A stretch of 10,280 nt of DNA from Methanothrix sp. (GCA_028679775.1 JAJRAX010000089.1:1-10280), one strand, 5' to 3'; counted from the first letter of the stretch, positions 1-7,474 are shown. Numbers and translations: made by a program. The notes: generated from the sequence alone by a model not told the origin.

Positions 1-480
1 GAAATCGTTTGCTCCCCTGCGGCGGACTACGTGTTTGAAGAAGGGGTTTTCGATGCCGCAACATGTATTGGGTCAACGTTTATTTTTGGCGGCTTCCAAC
101 AGACACTCCAAGTTTTGAAGCGAGCTGTTCATCAGAATGGACGCCTTGGTATCGGTGAGACCCACTGGCTTGGCAATCAGGTACATCCGTCATACGCCCA
201 ACAACAGACAACTACCCATACAGAAACGGAACTAACACAATTTGTCCGGGATGAAGGCTTTGAACTCGAATGCATCATTCATGCCAGCTACGACGACTGG
301 GACAGGTACGTTTCGGATGGTTGGTATGCACTGATACGCTGGCTCGAAGAAAATCCCACCCACACGGACTATGAACAGGTATTCAAGCATTTCCGTGCTG
401 ACCAGGATGATTATTTGCAGTTCCAACGCCAATCTATGGGTTGGGCCATGTACTGCCTCGCTCCCATGAAATCTCGTTGA
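1..480 (+). CDS. SAM-dependent methyltransferase, C-terminal part (cut by window edge)
   Basis: The reading frame is open from base 1, so the first in-frame GTG at 31 is not the true start and the N-terminal half with the SAM-binding glycine loop is missing. What remains, about 159 residues, looks like the second half of a class I (Rossmann-fold) methyltransferase. A segment FDAATCIGSTFIFGG fits strand 4 and the following helix, and a helix followed by NGRLGIGETHW fits strand 5, where such enzymes describe a bad or good outcome for the acceptor. The C-terminal part is rich in Trp, Tyr, Asp and His (DDWDRYVSDGWYALIRW) and probably forms a substrate lid. The substrate cannot be told. The gene faces the kinase gene across a gap of about 75 bp and ends before a T6 run. 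Family assignment is reasonably sure; specificity is unknown. Confidence 0.75.
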   Translation, partial: EIVCSPAADYVFEEGVFDAATCIGSTFIFGGFQQTLQVLKRAVHQNGRLGIGETHWLGNQVHPSYAQQQTTTHTETELTQFVRDEGFELECIIHASYDDWDRYVSDGWYALIRWLEENPTHTDYEQVFKHFRADQDDYLQFQRQSMGWAMYCLAPMKSR

Positions 481-498
481 CATGTAGTCATTTGTGAA

Positions 499-512
499 TG
501 TATTTTTTATTT
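499..512 (+). terminator. oligo-T terminator after the methyltransferase gene
   Basis: A T6 run (503-508) inside an AT-rich stretch lies about 20 bases after the methyltransferase stop codon, in the gap between two convergent genes. Archaeal RNA polymerase commonly terminates at such T-runs without a hairpin. The call rests on position and composition only. Confidence 0.4.
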
Positions 513-555
513 GCAGAGGAGAAAACAGATCTATTCCCGATGGGAGCATCATATC

Positions 556-3500
556 TCAATACGATTGTCCTTTTTCGTGATAACCGCATGCTGCCGTCTC
601 TTCTCTCTGCTTTCTCTTTCTTGTCACAAAGAGCAGAGCATGCTTTAGATCCTCAATCGTTGCAGGTTTGCTCAGGTAGCTGTCCATCCCAGCCGATATG
701 CACTTATCCCGATCCCCCTGCAGAGCGGATGCGGTCATGGCAATGATCATTGGTCCATCGTGCCATCGTTCTCGTATGGCTTTGGTAGCCTCAAGTCCGT
801 CCATCTCAGGCATCAAAACATCCATCAATATCAAATCGTAATCTCGTCTCTCTAAAGCCTTCAGGACCTCGATGCCACTAGACGCTACATCTGCAACGCA
901 CCCAAGCTTGCTGAGCATTCTCAGAGTTACCATCTGGTTAACTTTGTTGTCTTCGGCAATGAGGATGCGCAGGTCATGATTTAAGTCGCCTTGAATATCC
1001 GGGTCACCACAAGATGCAGCATGACCTGATTCGATAGGCTCTCTATCGGTCGTTTCGGCTTGAATAATGAAATGAAATGTGCAACCTCCCTTCGCCTCGC
1101 TCTCCACCCAAATCTTGCCGCCCATCATCTCAACGAGCTTCCTGCAAATAGCAAGCCCCAGGCCGGTGCCGCCGTACCTGCGGGTGGTCGAGGCATCGAC
1201 CTGGCTGAATGATTGGAATAGCCGGTCCAGCTTATCTTTCGGAATGCCTATTCCCGTATCCTTTACTGAAAAATGAATCTCAAAATTATCGTTTTCCAGC
1301 TTTCTTCCAAAGACCGAGGCGGTCACTCCTCCCATTTCTGTAAATTTCACTGCATTGCTGATCAAATTGATCAAAATCTGCCGTAATCTTGTTGGATCGC
1401 CCAGAATCACGCTAGGAACATTTTCGTCGATATGGTATGTCAGGTTCAGGCCTTTTTCTGATGCCGCAGCAGCAACGAGGCGGAGGGATTCTTTGATCGT
1501 GCTTTGCAGGTCGAATGGCTGATGCTCCAGCTCCATCATTCCTCCCTCAATCTTGGAGAGGTCGAGGATGTTATTGATTATGTCCAGGAGGGCTTCGCCA
1601 CTGTTGCGAATGGTTTCTACGTACTCCTTCTGCCTTGAATTGAGGTTCTCGTAGAGGAGAAGGTTGGTCATGCCGATGACCGCATTCATGGGAGTGCGGA
1701 TCTCATGACTCATGTTGGCCAGAAATTCAGACTTGGCCGCATTGGCCAGCTCAGCTTGCCTGGCCATCGTCTCGGCGTGCTGACTGGCTATTTCCAATTG
1801 TCGATTTGTCAATTGCAGATCTTCTTCGGCTTTTTTATACCTGGAGATGTCGCGTATGGACTCTATTGCGCCCATAACAGAACCACTGCTATCGTACAGT
1901 GGCGAGGCAATTCCCCAGAGAAATACGTCTCTCTTGCCGTTTAGCAGGGGAACTATGGTCTCAGCAATCAGTTGATCTCCCTTTCTCGAAACAAAGTAAT
2001 AATTCTTAGCCATCTCCTCATCATCCACGAATATGAGGTCGATTAGGATCGGTCGGGGTTTTCCGTAAAAAGGAATCGCATAAGCATGATCACTTTTGCC
2101 CATTATGTCAGCTTTAGCTACACCTGTCATCTCCTCAATGGCTCGGTTCCAGGCAATAACTGCACCTTCCCGATCCACAGCAAATGTTGCATCAGGCAGA
2201 AAATCAATGATGTCGGATAGACGCTGCTCCGAGTCGCGCAGTGCACCCAGCGTATGCTTGTAGTCTGTGACATCATGAAATGTCCATATCCTGCCGTAAT
2301 ACTCGCCGTCCTTTCCAATCACCGGCGAAGAATAGCGATCCATCACAATTCCGTCATTGAACTCGATCTCATCCCGGCGTATCTCGTCCTTATGATCATA
2401 AAGATGCCGGACTTTGTCGAGAAATTGATCAGGATCTTTGGTCTTGCTTGCTACATATTGAAGAAGCGCCTCATCATTTATCTCGTCAGATATGTGTGAT
2501 GGCACTTTCAGTACCGATAAAAGCTTATGATTGGTGATGATCCGCCGTCCCTCATCATCCACGACCAGAATTCCGTCCGATGTGGCTTCTATCTGTGCTT
2601 CAAACAATGCAGTCTTTCTGCGCAGTTCATCCTCTGTCCGCTTGTAATCGCTGATGTCAGAGATAATGCCAAGCAATCCCATGAACTCGCCCTTCGATCC
2701 TACCATGCGGCGGCCGTTCATATACCCCCAAAAATCGCTGCCATCATCACGTAGATAATGTCGCTCTGTATGGACTGTATCGACCCGATTCTCCATCATC
2801 GCCTGCATGATGCCTGTTCCAACATGACGTTCATCAGGATGGATGAATTCCGGGTATGTCTTTCCGATCATCTTCTCCAGTGGGCATGCAAACAATTCCG
2901 CAAGCCGATGGTTGGCTTGAGCGATGCGGCCCGTTGTATCAACGATGATGATTCCCGCACTGGATGTATCGAATATTGTCCGCAGCCTCATCTCGCTCTC
3001 TCGCAATGCACACTCCGCATGCTTGCGTTCCGTGATATCGTTGAGTATGACGACCTTTCCGCTGAACTTCTCGCTGACATCGAGCATATTTTTGATCTTA
3101 ACCTGAAATTGGAGCATGCCCTTTTCAGTAGGCATAAGCTTTTCGAAAACAGCTTCCATTTGGCCGCGGGCATCAAAGGCGGACAGCTCCTCGGCGATCC
3201 AGGGTAAGGATTCTTCAGTTGCCTGTATATCATAGTAAACATGCCCTGAGACTCTATGTCCCAAGAGCAGCTTTGAAGCCGAATGGTTCATGTTTTCGAT
3301 GCGATTTTCTCTGTTGAATATAATAATCGGGTCACTGATGCTCTCGAATATGGTCAGATACCTGTTCTTCTCGTTAGTCATGCGGCGATTGGTGTATTGC
3401 AGATCCGCAAGGCTCTGGTTCTCATCAAAATTGTTCCATTCTGTGCAAAAGCCGAGCTCTATTCGATCAAAGAACCGATTGACGATTGCGCAGTATTGTC

Positions 3501-3870
3501 GTTCTTCCTCGCACCCTATGACTGCTTGCTCAACCAGATCGATGTAACTTTGGCGGTAGTATTTCATCAGCCCCAGGAACATGCCTAAGCTTACACCACG
3601 ATCTCGGTGTCTCTTCGCCTCGATAATGCCAAAAGCTGCAACAGGGTCATTGGCATAGTTCTCGTCCGGCAGAAGCTCCTGTACGCGCGATTCATGCTTC
3701 AGGCATTCTAAGAGTGATTGAGATAAGCCGGAAATCGAGGCTCTCCAGGCTTCAGCTAAAGTCGAGGTATATCTGGTATAGCCAAAGTCCTTAGCATAAG
3801 ATAGGACTTTGTGCATCAACCAATCCTCATTGCTGGCCACAAGGTCCGCCAATTTCAACATAATGGGCAA
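556..3870 (-). CDS. cytoplasmic hybrid sensor histidine kinase with four PAS domains and a receiver
   Basis: A protein of 1104 residues with no membrane segment, so it should sense an internal signal. Order: helical N-terminal domain (about 1-150, with [19 protein letters not shown]), PAS domains at about 170-283, 293-412, 421-540 and 551-682, a coiled linker (683-715), HisKA with phospho-acceptor His722 in SHEIRTPMN, HATPase with N-box Asn839, G1 loop DTGIGIP (Asp871) and G2 loop GGTGLGLA (900-907), then a receiver (about 968-1085) with acidic pair Glu973-Asp974, phospho-acceptor Asp1017, Thr1046 and Lys1068. Every catalytic residue is present, so kinase and intramolecular phosphorelay should work. 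No output domain, HPt protein or partner regulator is encoded nearby; the target is unknown. The start is ambiguous: TTG at 3870 lies 4 bases after an AAAGGAG site, while ATG at 3861 lies 13 bases after it. PAS ligands (haem, flavin, none) cannot be read from the sequence. Confidence 0.95.
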   Translation of the reverse strand: MPIMLKLADLVASNEDWLMHKVLSYAKDFGYTRYTSTLAEAWRASISGLSQSLLECLKHESRVQELLPDENYANDPVAAFGIIEAKRHRDRGVSLGMFLGLMKYYRQSYIDLVEQAVIGCEEERQYCAIVNRFFDRIELGFCTEWNNFDENQSLADLQYTNRRMTNEKNRYLTIFESISDPIIIFNRENRIENMNHSASKLLLGHRVSGHVYYDIQATEESLPWIAEELSAFDARGQMEAVFEKLMPTEKGMLQFQVKIKNMLDVSEKFSGKVVILNDITERKHAECALRESEMRLRTIFDTSSAGIIIVDTTGRIAQANHRLAELFACPLEKMIGKTYPEFIHPDERHVGTGIMQAMMENRVDTVHTERHYLRDDGSDFWGYMNGRRMVGSKGEFMGLLGIISDISDYKRTEDELRRKTALFEAQIEATSDGILVVDDEGRRIITNHKLLSVLKVPSHISDEINDEALLQYVASKTKDPDQFLDKVRHLYDHKDEIRRDEIEFNDGIVMDRYSSPVIGKDGEYYGRIWTFHDVTDYKHTLGALRDSEQRLSDIIDFLPDATFAVDREGAVIAWNRAIEEMTGVAKADIMGKSDHAYAIPFYGKPRPILIDLIFVDDEEMAKNYYFVSRKGDQLIAETIVPLLNGKRDVFLWGIASPLYDSSGSVMGAIESIRDISRYKKAEEDLQLTNRQLEIASQHAETMARQAELANAAKSEFLANMSHEIRTPMNAVIGMTNLLLYENLNSRQKEYVETIRNSGEALLDIINNILDLSKIEGGMMELEHQPFDLQSTIKESLRLVAAAASEKGLNLTYHIDENVPSVILGDPTRLRQILINLISNAVKFTEMGGVTASVFGRKLENDNFEIHFSVKDTGIGIPKDKLDRLFQSFSQVDASTTRRYGGTGLGLAICRKLVEMMGGKIWVESEAKGGCTFHFIIQAETTDREPIESGHAASCGDPDIQGDLNHDLRILIAEDNKVNQMVTLRMLSKLGCVADVASSGIEVLKALERRDYDLILMDVLMPEMDGLEATKAIRERWHDGPMIIAMTASALQGDRDKCISAGMDSYLSKPATIEDLKHALLFVTRKRKQREETAACGYHEKGQSY

Positions 3871-3874
3871 CAGA

Positions 3875-3881
3875 CTCCTTT
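3875..3881 (-). promoter_or_regulatory. ribosome binding site of the hybrid kinase gene
   Basis: On the minus strand this reads AAAGGAG. It lies 4 bases before TTG (3870) and 13 bases before the in-frame ATG (3861). Neither spacing is ideal, so the start codon stays open; the two proteins differ by three residues. Confidence 0.55.
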
Positions 3882-3908
3882 AGAAGCATTAATGGTTATG
3901 TTTGCCTC

Positions 3909-3922
3909 GGATAAATATATTC
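3909..3922 (-). promoter_or_regulatory. candidate TATA box of the hybrid kinase gene
   Basis: On the minus strand this reads GAATATATTTATCC, a good archaeal TATA element. Transcription starting about 25 bases downstream would begin near 3886, just ahead of the ribosome binding site, giving a very short leader. Inferred from sequence and spacing only. Confidence 0.4.
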
Positions 3923-3994
3923 TGCTAGAGTGCTGAGGTGAGGGTAAACCTTGCATTTTTGCAGAAGATATCCTCCGTAAAAGATGGAACACCA

Positions 3995-4006
3995 ACATTT
4001 ATACAT
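3995..4006 (+). promoter_or_regulatory. candidate TATA box of the SIMPL-domain gene
   Basis: The sequence ACATTTATACAT lies about 100 bases before the preferred start at 4106. A start of transcription near 4028 would leave a leader of roughly 78 bases (18 bases if translation begins at the in-frame ATG at 4046). The rest of the 3871-4105 gap shows no gene. Confidence 0.3.
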
Positions 4007-4105
4007 CAGAAGTGGCTACACAAAGTCGGAGCAATTGGGGGGAATATGCAGATGAGACAATACCAATTAGCTCTTCAATCATTAAGAAGCTCAAATGGGG
4101 GCGAA

Positions 4106-4870
4106 ATGATGAGTTCAAAGCTAATTTGCTTGATTTGGCTGGTAGCTTTAGCTCTATTTGCGGCTACGGCTTCAGCTCAGGACAGCTCGCTTCGAGTAAT
4201 CGGTGCGGGCACCGTTCAGGTTCCTACAGACACTACCATCATTGCAGTTGATGCTCTAAATAGTAGCGATAACCTCTCCATTGCAGAAGAGGCCGCATCT
4301 GATCTGCTGAATCAGACCGAGAGGCTTCTCCTGGCTGCAGGTGTGATGAAAGATGAGATAATGCCTGATAGATCCCGCGGTCGCATAACATCTCATAAGG
4401 TGATATGCAATATCATAAACAATACTACAACATGCAAGGATCTGGTAATCAATGCAGCCAAGGAGCAGATGGTCATTAAGCTGTTGACCAGTGATTCCAA
4501 CCAGACCCAAAAGGTGATTGATGCTGCAGAATCTGCAGGTGCGAAGGCTACCATTTTGGGTTACGAATTAAGCGATCCAACGAATGTCGTGGATCAGGCC
4601 CGGAAGAAGGCAATGGAAAACGCCAAAGCCAAGGCAGAGTATTATGCATCGAGCTACGGGCTGACTCTCGGGAAATCAATGCAAATCGAGGAGCCGACGT
4701 ATCCGGATATCAATATTGGCCCGAGCTTTGGATGGGGCGGGCCCTGGAGCATGAACCAAATGCTCTGGATGGAGCCATTTCCGAGGATGGGTCACTTTTT
4801 GGAAGATGATTACATCCCAGAAGGAATGGCCGAGGCCACTGCCTATGTTAGCGTGATCTACAAGGTGTAG
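4106..4870 (+). CDS. secreted SIMPL-domain (DUF541) protein
   Basis: A 254-residue exported protein. It begins MMSSK, then a hydrophobic stretch (LICLIWLVALALFAATASA) with an A-S-A cleavage site before QDSS. The mature part starts LRVIGAGTVQVPTDT, the typical opening of SIMPL/DUF541 proteins (oxidative-stress and periplasmic proteins, function poorly known), and ends in the usual closing strand ATAYVSVIYKV. A long middle helix (about 165-190) is rich in Ala and Lys. It has about six N-x-S/T sequons, fitting an extracellular glycoprotein, and two Cys separated by eight residues that could form a disulfide. Oddity: residues 205-231 form a Gly-, Trp-, Met-rich loop before the last strand. A GGGGG stretch precedes the chosen ATG; another in-frame ATG at 4046, also after a G-run, would give a signal peptide with a long N-region. 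Divergent from the kinase gene. Confidence 0.8.
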   Translation: MMSSKLICLIWLVALALFAATASAQDSSLRVIGAGTVQVPTDTTIIAVDALNSSDNLSIAEEAASDLLNQTERLLLAAGVMKDEIMPDRSRGRITSHKVICNIINNTTTCKDLVINAAKEQMVIKLLTSDSNQTQKVIDAAESAGAKATILGYELSDPTNVVDQARKKAMENAKAKAEYYASSYGLTLGKSMQIEEPTYPDINIGPSFGWGGPWSMNQMLWMEPFPRMGHFLEDDYIPEGMAEATAYVSVIYKV

Positions 4871-4895
4871 GCTGCAAATCGGAACGATATCTCCA

Positions 4896-4914
4896 AATCT
4901 TATTTTTATATATC
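4896..4914 (+). terminator. T-rich terminator (may also carry a TATA box) after the SIMPL gene
   Basis: About 30 bases after the stop codon a T5 run is followed at once by TATATATC. It could end the SIMPL transcript, and its TATA-like half could start the transcript of the secreted-protein gene at 5028 (leader of about 90 bases). Sequence alone cannot separate the two roles. Confidence 0.35.
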
Positions 4915-5013
4915 ATCTATTTTATCTGTTCATTATTTGATTGCTGGTTGACCTAATTTTTCAAATAGTATGAGATGCAAATATGGCTATTGCTTAGAAC
5001 GCTATCCGCTTAT

Positions 5014-5020
5014 GGAGGGG
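5014..5020 (+). promoter_or_regulatory. strong ribosome binding site setting the start at 5028
   Basis: GGAGGGG sits 7 bases before ATG at 5028. The in-frame TTG at 5022 is only one base from it and is therefore unlikely to be the start. Confidence 0.7.
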
Positions 5021-5027
5021 ATTGTTC

Positions 5028-5672
5028 ATGAAAAGATACGGGCTGTATGCCATAATATCAATATCGGCTTTTCTGCTATGTTGCATGTCTGTGCAAGGAA
5101 CAGATGGGAGTTTGCTGCGGATTGATGGTCCATGCGGCTGGACCAAGCATTTTGAGGCCTCAATCGGCTCAACTGTTTATTTGGTGGTGCTTCCAGGAAT
5201 TGAGGGGGAAGCCACGCTTTGCGATCGATATCCTGACGGGAGCATTCGTAACTTCAACTATTTCTTGCAGGGTTACGATCGTCTGCCCATTTATCTCGAT
5301 ACCCTTGGAAGACATGTGTTCTCCTATTCCATAGGCAACAAAGAGAGCAACTCTGTGATAATTGATGTTAATCCTGCCAAGATTAAAGTCGAAAGTCCAG
5401 TGACTTGTGTTGCACCTGGGCCGATTATTCAGAAGACGGTTATCGTCGTTCCCGCCAAGGTCCAATCAGTCTCTCTATCCAGGGAACGGTATTATTCTCC
5501 TGTGGCACTTCAGTACTATCCCATCGGCGCTCATATCATGAACGACCAGAATGGAATAGTTGTTCCAAAATATGCGTCTCAATATTATTTCGGCAGGGAT
5601 TTCTCTTTGGGAACAATCGATAACAACTATCCCGGAACGCCGTTTATTCTTCAGTATCTCTCAGATCCGTAA
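5028..5672 (+). CDS. secreted protein of unknown function, probable Ig-like N-terminal domain
   Basis: I do not recognise this 214-residue protein. It starts MKRYGLYAIISISAFLLCCM, a clear signal peptide, with likely cleavage after SVQG. Residues up to about 120 alternate short hydrophobic strands and turns (LRIDGPCGWTKHFEA, STVYLVVLPG, GRHVFSYSIG, SNSVIIDV), which suggests a beta-sandwich domain like those in methanogen surface proteins. This is inference from pattern only. The C-terminal third has many Tyr in short polar motifs (RYYSP, LQYYPIG, SQYYFGRDF) and no obvious fold. Three Cys remain in the mature part; an odd number leaves one unpaired or linked to a partner. A strong ribosome site supports expression. 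It is flanked by other exported proteins, so a role at the cell surface is likely, but no function can be named. Confidence 0.7.
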   Translation: MKRYGLYAIISISAFLLCCMSVQGTDGSLLRIDGPCGWTKHFEASIGSTVYLVVLPGIEGEATLCDRYPDGSIRNFNYFLQGYDRLPIYLDTLGRHVFSYSIGNKESNSVIIDVNPAKIKVESPVTCVAPGPIIQKTVIVVPAKVQSVSLSRERYYSPVALQYYPIGAHIMNDQNGIVVPKYASQYYFGRDFSLGTIDNNYPGTPFILQYLSDP

Positions 5673-5681
5673 ATTGAGATG

Positions 5682-5711
5682 ATGGCCCGGCGGGCCGATG
5701 AGGCGGGCCAT
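5682..5711. terminator. GC-rich inverted repeat between convergent genes
   Basis: ATGGCCCG (5682-5689) is perfectly repeated in inverse as CGGGCCAT (5704-5711), with a smaller competing hairpin inside (5684-5688 with 5692-5696). It starts 10 bases after the stop codon of the secreted-protein gene and lies downstream of the opposing gene. It has no T-tract, so a role in RNA 3'-end stability or bidirectional termination is possible but not shown. Confidence 0.35.
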
Positions 5712-5738
5712 TTGGCTAACGGCCCGTCCGGCTCCATT

Positions 5739-5855
5739 TCAGGTATAGGGCAGCCAGTTGATGCTGATGGCGTCGCAGGTGGGGTTGCCCCCAAACTGAA
5801 TGAATTTCTCAAAATTGAATGCCCGCGCGGGTACTATGCCTTCATCCGATAAAGC
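5739..5855 (-). pseudogene. orphan C-terminal reading-frame fragment
   Basis: On the minus strand this frame is open for 38 codons between a TAG (5856-5858) and a TGA (5739-5741). The peptide includes AFNFEKFIQFGG, then NPTCDAISINWLPYT at the end. It has a protein-like composition and no ATG start. Its 5' end overlaps the last codons of the secreted-protein gene (5834-6244) in another frame. It may be the leftover 3' end of a gene that was replaced or frameshifted. I recognise no family, and chance cannot be ruled out. Confidence 0.25.
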
Positions 5856-6244
5856 CTATCAATAGCTACCGACGCATTCTCGCCATCTGCAAGGTATATT
5901 AGCTCAATCTCATCGTTTGATATGATCGTTCCCTGGACATAACCCCTATCAAACTCAGTTATATGGAGCGTTTTATTGTCCACTCCGATGGCCCCGGCAA
6001 AACCTTGATTGATCTCAATTTCGTTCTCCAGGATGATTGTGAGGTTTCCTGCGAAGATACGATTCTCCTGCTCTGTAAAATTAAAAAACAAGCTTTCATT
6101 TTCCGTCATGGTGTGCGGTCCTCGGCCTTCATCATAGCTGGTCCACGAACCATTCCATTTACCTAACAGGTCCGGAACTTCTGCCGCAGATATCCCTGCT
6201 AATAGGACAAGAAACATCAATACAAAGCAACAAACTTTTTTCAT
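5834..6244 (-). CDS. small secreted beta-rich protein with many glycosylation sequons
   Basis: A 136-residue protein of unrecognised function. MKKVCCFVLMFLVLLAGISA is a textbook signal peptide, cleaved before AEVPDLLG. The mature part begins LLGKWNGSWTSYDEG, followed by alternating strands, and resembles lipocalin-like or other small beta-barrel secreted proteins (G-x-W near the N-terminus), though this is pattern inference. The mature chain of about 116 residues has six N-x-S/T sequons (NGS, NES, NFT, NLT, NKT, NAS), an unusual density that points to a glycosylated surface protein. It has no Cys after the signal peptide. The in-frame GTG at 6250 is an alternative start adding two residues; ATG fits the signal peptide better. 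A TATA-like element about 25 bases upstream suggests a very short leader or leaderless transcript. Confidence 0.75.
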   Translation of the reverse strand: MKKVCCFVLMFLVLLAGISAAEVPDLLGKWNGSWTSYDEGRGPHTMTENESLFFNFTEQENRIFAGNLTIILENEIEINQGFAGAIGVDNKTLHITEFDRGYVQGTIISNDEIELIYLADGENASVAIDRLYRMKA

Positions 6245-6265
6245 GAGCACCTGTCAGTGCGATTC

Positions 6266-6277
6266 CATTATAAAGGC
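6266..6277. promoter_or_regulatory. near-symmetric TATA element between divergent genes
   Basis: CATTATAAAG can be read as a TATA box on either strand. On the minus strand it is about 25 bases from the ATG of the secreted-protein gene (6244), right for a leaderless or short-leader message. On the plus strand it is about 75 bases from the dodecin start. A shared core promoter is possible. Confidence 0.35.
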
Positions 6278-6346
6278 ACTTCGTTTTTCTCATAGCTGAT
6301 CGCAGGTTTGGAAAATTATTTCAATATTGGGGCCAGATTATTCAGC

Positions 6347-6616
6347 ATGATAGATGAGAGCGTTTATCCTGTTATCGAGCTGGTTGGATTGTCTCCTACT
6401 AGCTGGGAAGATGCTGCCAGAAACGCAATCAACGCGGCGTCTAAATCCGTTTGGAATTTAAGGATCGCTGAAGTCAAGGAATTGGATGTTAAACTGGACG
6501 GAGATGGAAAAATAGTCGCATATAGGGTCAGACTGAAAATCTCATTTAAATACGACGACTGGAAGACAGAATTGGGCTGGAAGATTCCGCGAGATAGCCC
6601 CTCATCGACCTCTTAG
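6347..6616 (+). CDS. dodecin family protein, calcium-dodecin/SecE2 type, with C-terminal tail
   Basis: The 89-residue product has the full dodecin signature: VYPVIELVGLSPTSWEDAA, an amphipathic helix, then two strands (LRIAEVKELDVKL and KIVAYRVRLKISFKY). Dodecins assemble into hollow twelve-subunit spheres in the cytoplasm. Flavin-binding members carry a Trp in the strand written LRWFEV or VVWAEV that stacks on the flavin; here this residue is Ile (LRIAEV). The S-P-T-S-W motif and the missing Trp match the mycobacterial calcium dodecin Rv0379 (SecE2) as I recall it, so flavin storage is unlikely and metal binding possible. Family members usually have about 65-75 residues; here about 20 extra residues (DDWKTELGWKIPRDSPSSTS) follow. 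The ATG at 6347 has no clear ribosome site; the TTG at 6308 would add 13 unlikely residues. Divergent from the secreted-protein gene. Confidence 0.88.
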   Translation: MIDESVYPVIELVGLSPTSWEDAARNAINAASKSVWNLRIAEVKELDVKLDGDGKIVAYRVRLKISFKYDDWKTELGWKIPRDSPSSTS

Positions 6617-6639
6617 TGCATCTTCCAGCAATATCTTCT

Positions 6640-6680
6640 CATATTTTTTATCCGCGAAGATGAGCTGAAGCAAAAAATGA
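6640..6680. terminator. paired oligo-T terminators for convergent genes
   Basis: A T6 run on the plus strand (6644-6649) lies about 28 bases after the dodecin stop, and an A6 run (6672-6677), which is T6 on the minus strand, lies about 17 bases after the stop of the opposing gene. Each fits an archaeal oligo-T terminator for its own strand. Confidence 0.5.
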
Positions 6681-6693
6681 GATTTCATCAAAT

Positions 6694-7002
6694 TCACTCC
6701 GCATTCAGCCATATGTTCATCCAGTATCCCCAGTTATCCTGGGTGAATGGGCCGTCGCTGCCATATAATTTTTGAATTGCCTTAAGGGCAACTGCCCTGT
6801 CAAGTTCAGATTGAGGCCCGGTATATGAATATGGGTCCTGCATTGCCTTATATAAATCTGCCATGTCCAGTGCCGATTGAGGATCGGCATCTTTTCCAGG
6901 ATTATGATAGCTCATGCCAACGCTTACCCCCAAACAGGTAGCAAGGAAAGCCACAATGCAAAGGCCCACGAGTGAGAACCTAAATATCCCTGTAGTCGCC
7001 AT
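6694..7002 (-). CDS. small membrane-anchored or secreted protein with a 22-residue internal repeat
   Basis: A 102-residue protein of unknown family. Residues 8-29 form one hydrophobic segment (FRFSLVGLCIVAFLATCLGV) that is either an uncleaved anchor or a signal peptide; LATC is only a weak match to a lipobox. The rest is polar and should lie outside the cell. It contains a duplicated unit: PQSALDMADLYKAMQDPY (41-58) and PQSELDRAVALKAIQKLY (63-80), 10 of 18 identical at a period of 22 residues, recalling short helical repeats. The tail is Trp-rich (NWGYWMNIWLNAE). The minus-strand sequence AGGTGA lies 7 bases before the ATG and supports this start. It is convergent with the dodecin gene. No function can be assigned. 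Confidence 0.65.
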   Translation of the reverse strand: MATTGIFRFSLVGLCIVAFLATCLGVSVGMSYHNPGKDADPQSALDMADLYKAMQDPYSYTGPQSELDRAVALKAIQKLYGSDGPFTQDNWGYWMNIWLNAE

Positions 7003-7061
7003 TTATACATCACCTATTTGCCTGGATTACGCCATCCTGGCAAGCACTAATTAGGCTCTGA

Positions 7062-7074
7062 ACGATATATAAAC
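7062..7074 (-). promoter_or_regulatory. candidate TATA box of the small repeat-protein gene
   Basis: On the minus strand this reads TTTATATATCG, about 60 bases before the ATG at 7002, which would leave a leader of roughly 35 bases. The call is from sequence and spacing. Confidence 0.4.
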
Positions 7075-7113
7075 ATGAGACAGAACGATCCTTGAACTAT
7101 ATTCATGTATGTC

Positions 7114-7474
7114 TCAGGTGGGGCTTATGTAGAACGATGCCACTGACCGACAGCTATTTAGTCTGTCATCGCTCTGCTTAAAAGGCTTCACTTGCATTGA
7201 TTCAGAATTTTGTTGAGATGTTTTTGCAGCACATCGATTCTTTGAAATCGATAAATCGGCGGAATAAATGAGATTTGGAAACGGCAGAGACGGCCTGAAT
7301 GGTGGTCCGGGAGAAAGAGCAGTTGTGACATGCTCGATGTTAGAGCACGAAACCAGTGTAGCTTTCCCTGTAATTGGACCTGAGGCCTCGCATATTCCCA
7401 GGAATGCTTGCCCAACGCACAGGCAAAAGATGCCTCCCAAAGCTGTCAGGGCGATATTAAAAGGATCTGATCAT
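7114..7474 (-). pseudogene. possible frameshifted secreted-protein gene
   Basis: On the minus strand a frame is open from about 7471 to 7114. Its first part (IALTALGGIFCLCVGQAFLG, then ICEASGP) looks like a signal peptide, but the frame has no ATG; the first usable start is TTG at 7440, inside the hydrophobic part. A short frame just upstream, ATG at 7474 encoding M-I-R-S-F and then a TAA stop, would supply a normal positively charged start if one base were removed from the T4 run at 7459-7462. The joined start would read MIRSFNIALTALGGIFCLC. The downstream residues are Ser- and Pro-rich and match nothing I know. Either a decayed gene, a sequencing slip in a short homopolymer, or chance. Confidence 0.25.

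Noticed and set aside
2758..3207. 149-codon open frame on the plus strand inside the kinase gene
   Set aside because: It is the antisense shadow of the PAS-domain coding sequence, which has clear domain content on the other strand.
3938..4105. Extended N-terminus of the SIMPL protein
   Set aside because: It would place about 56 non-conserved residues before the signal peptide and overlap its candidate promoter.
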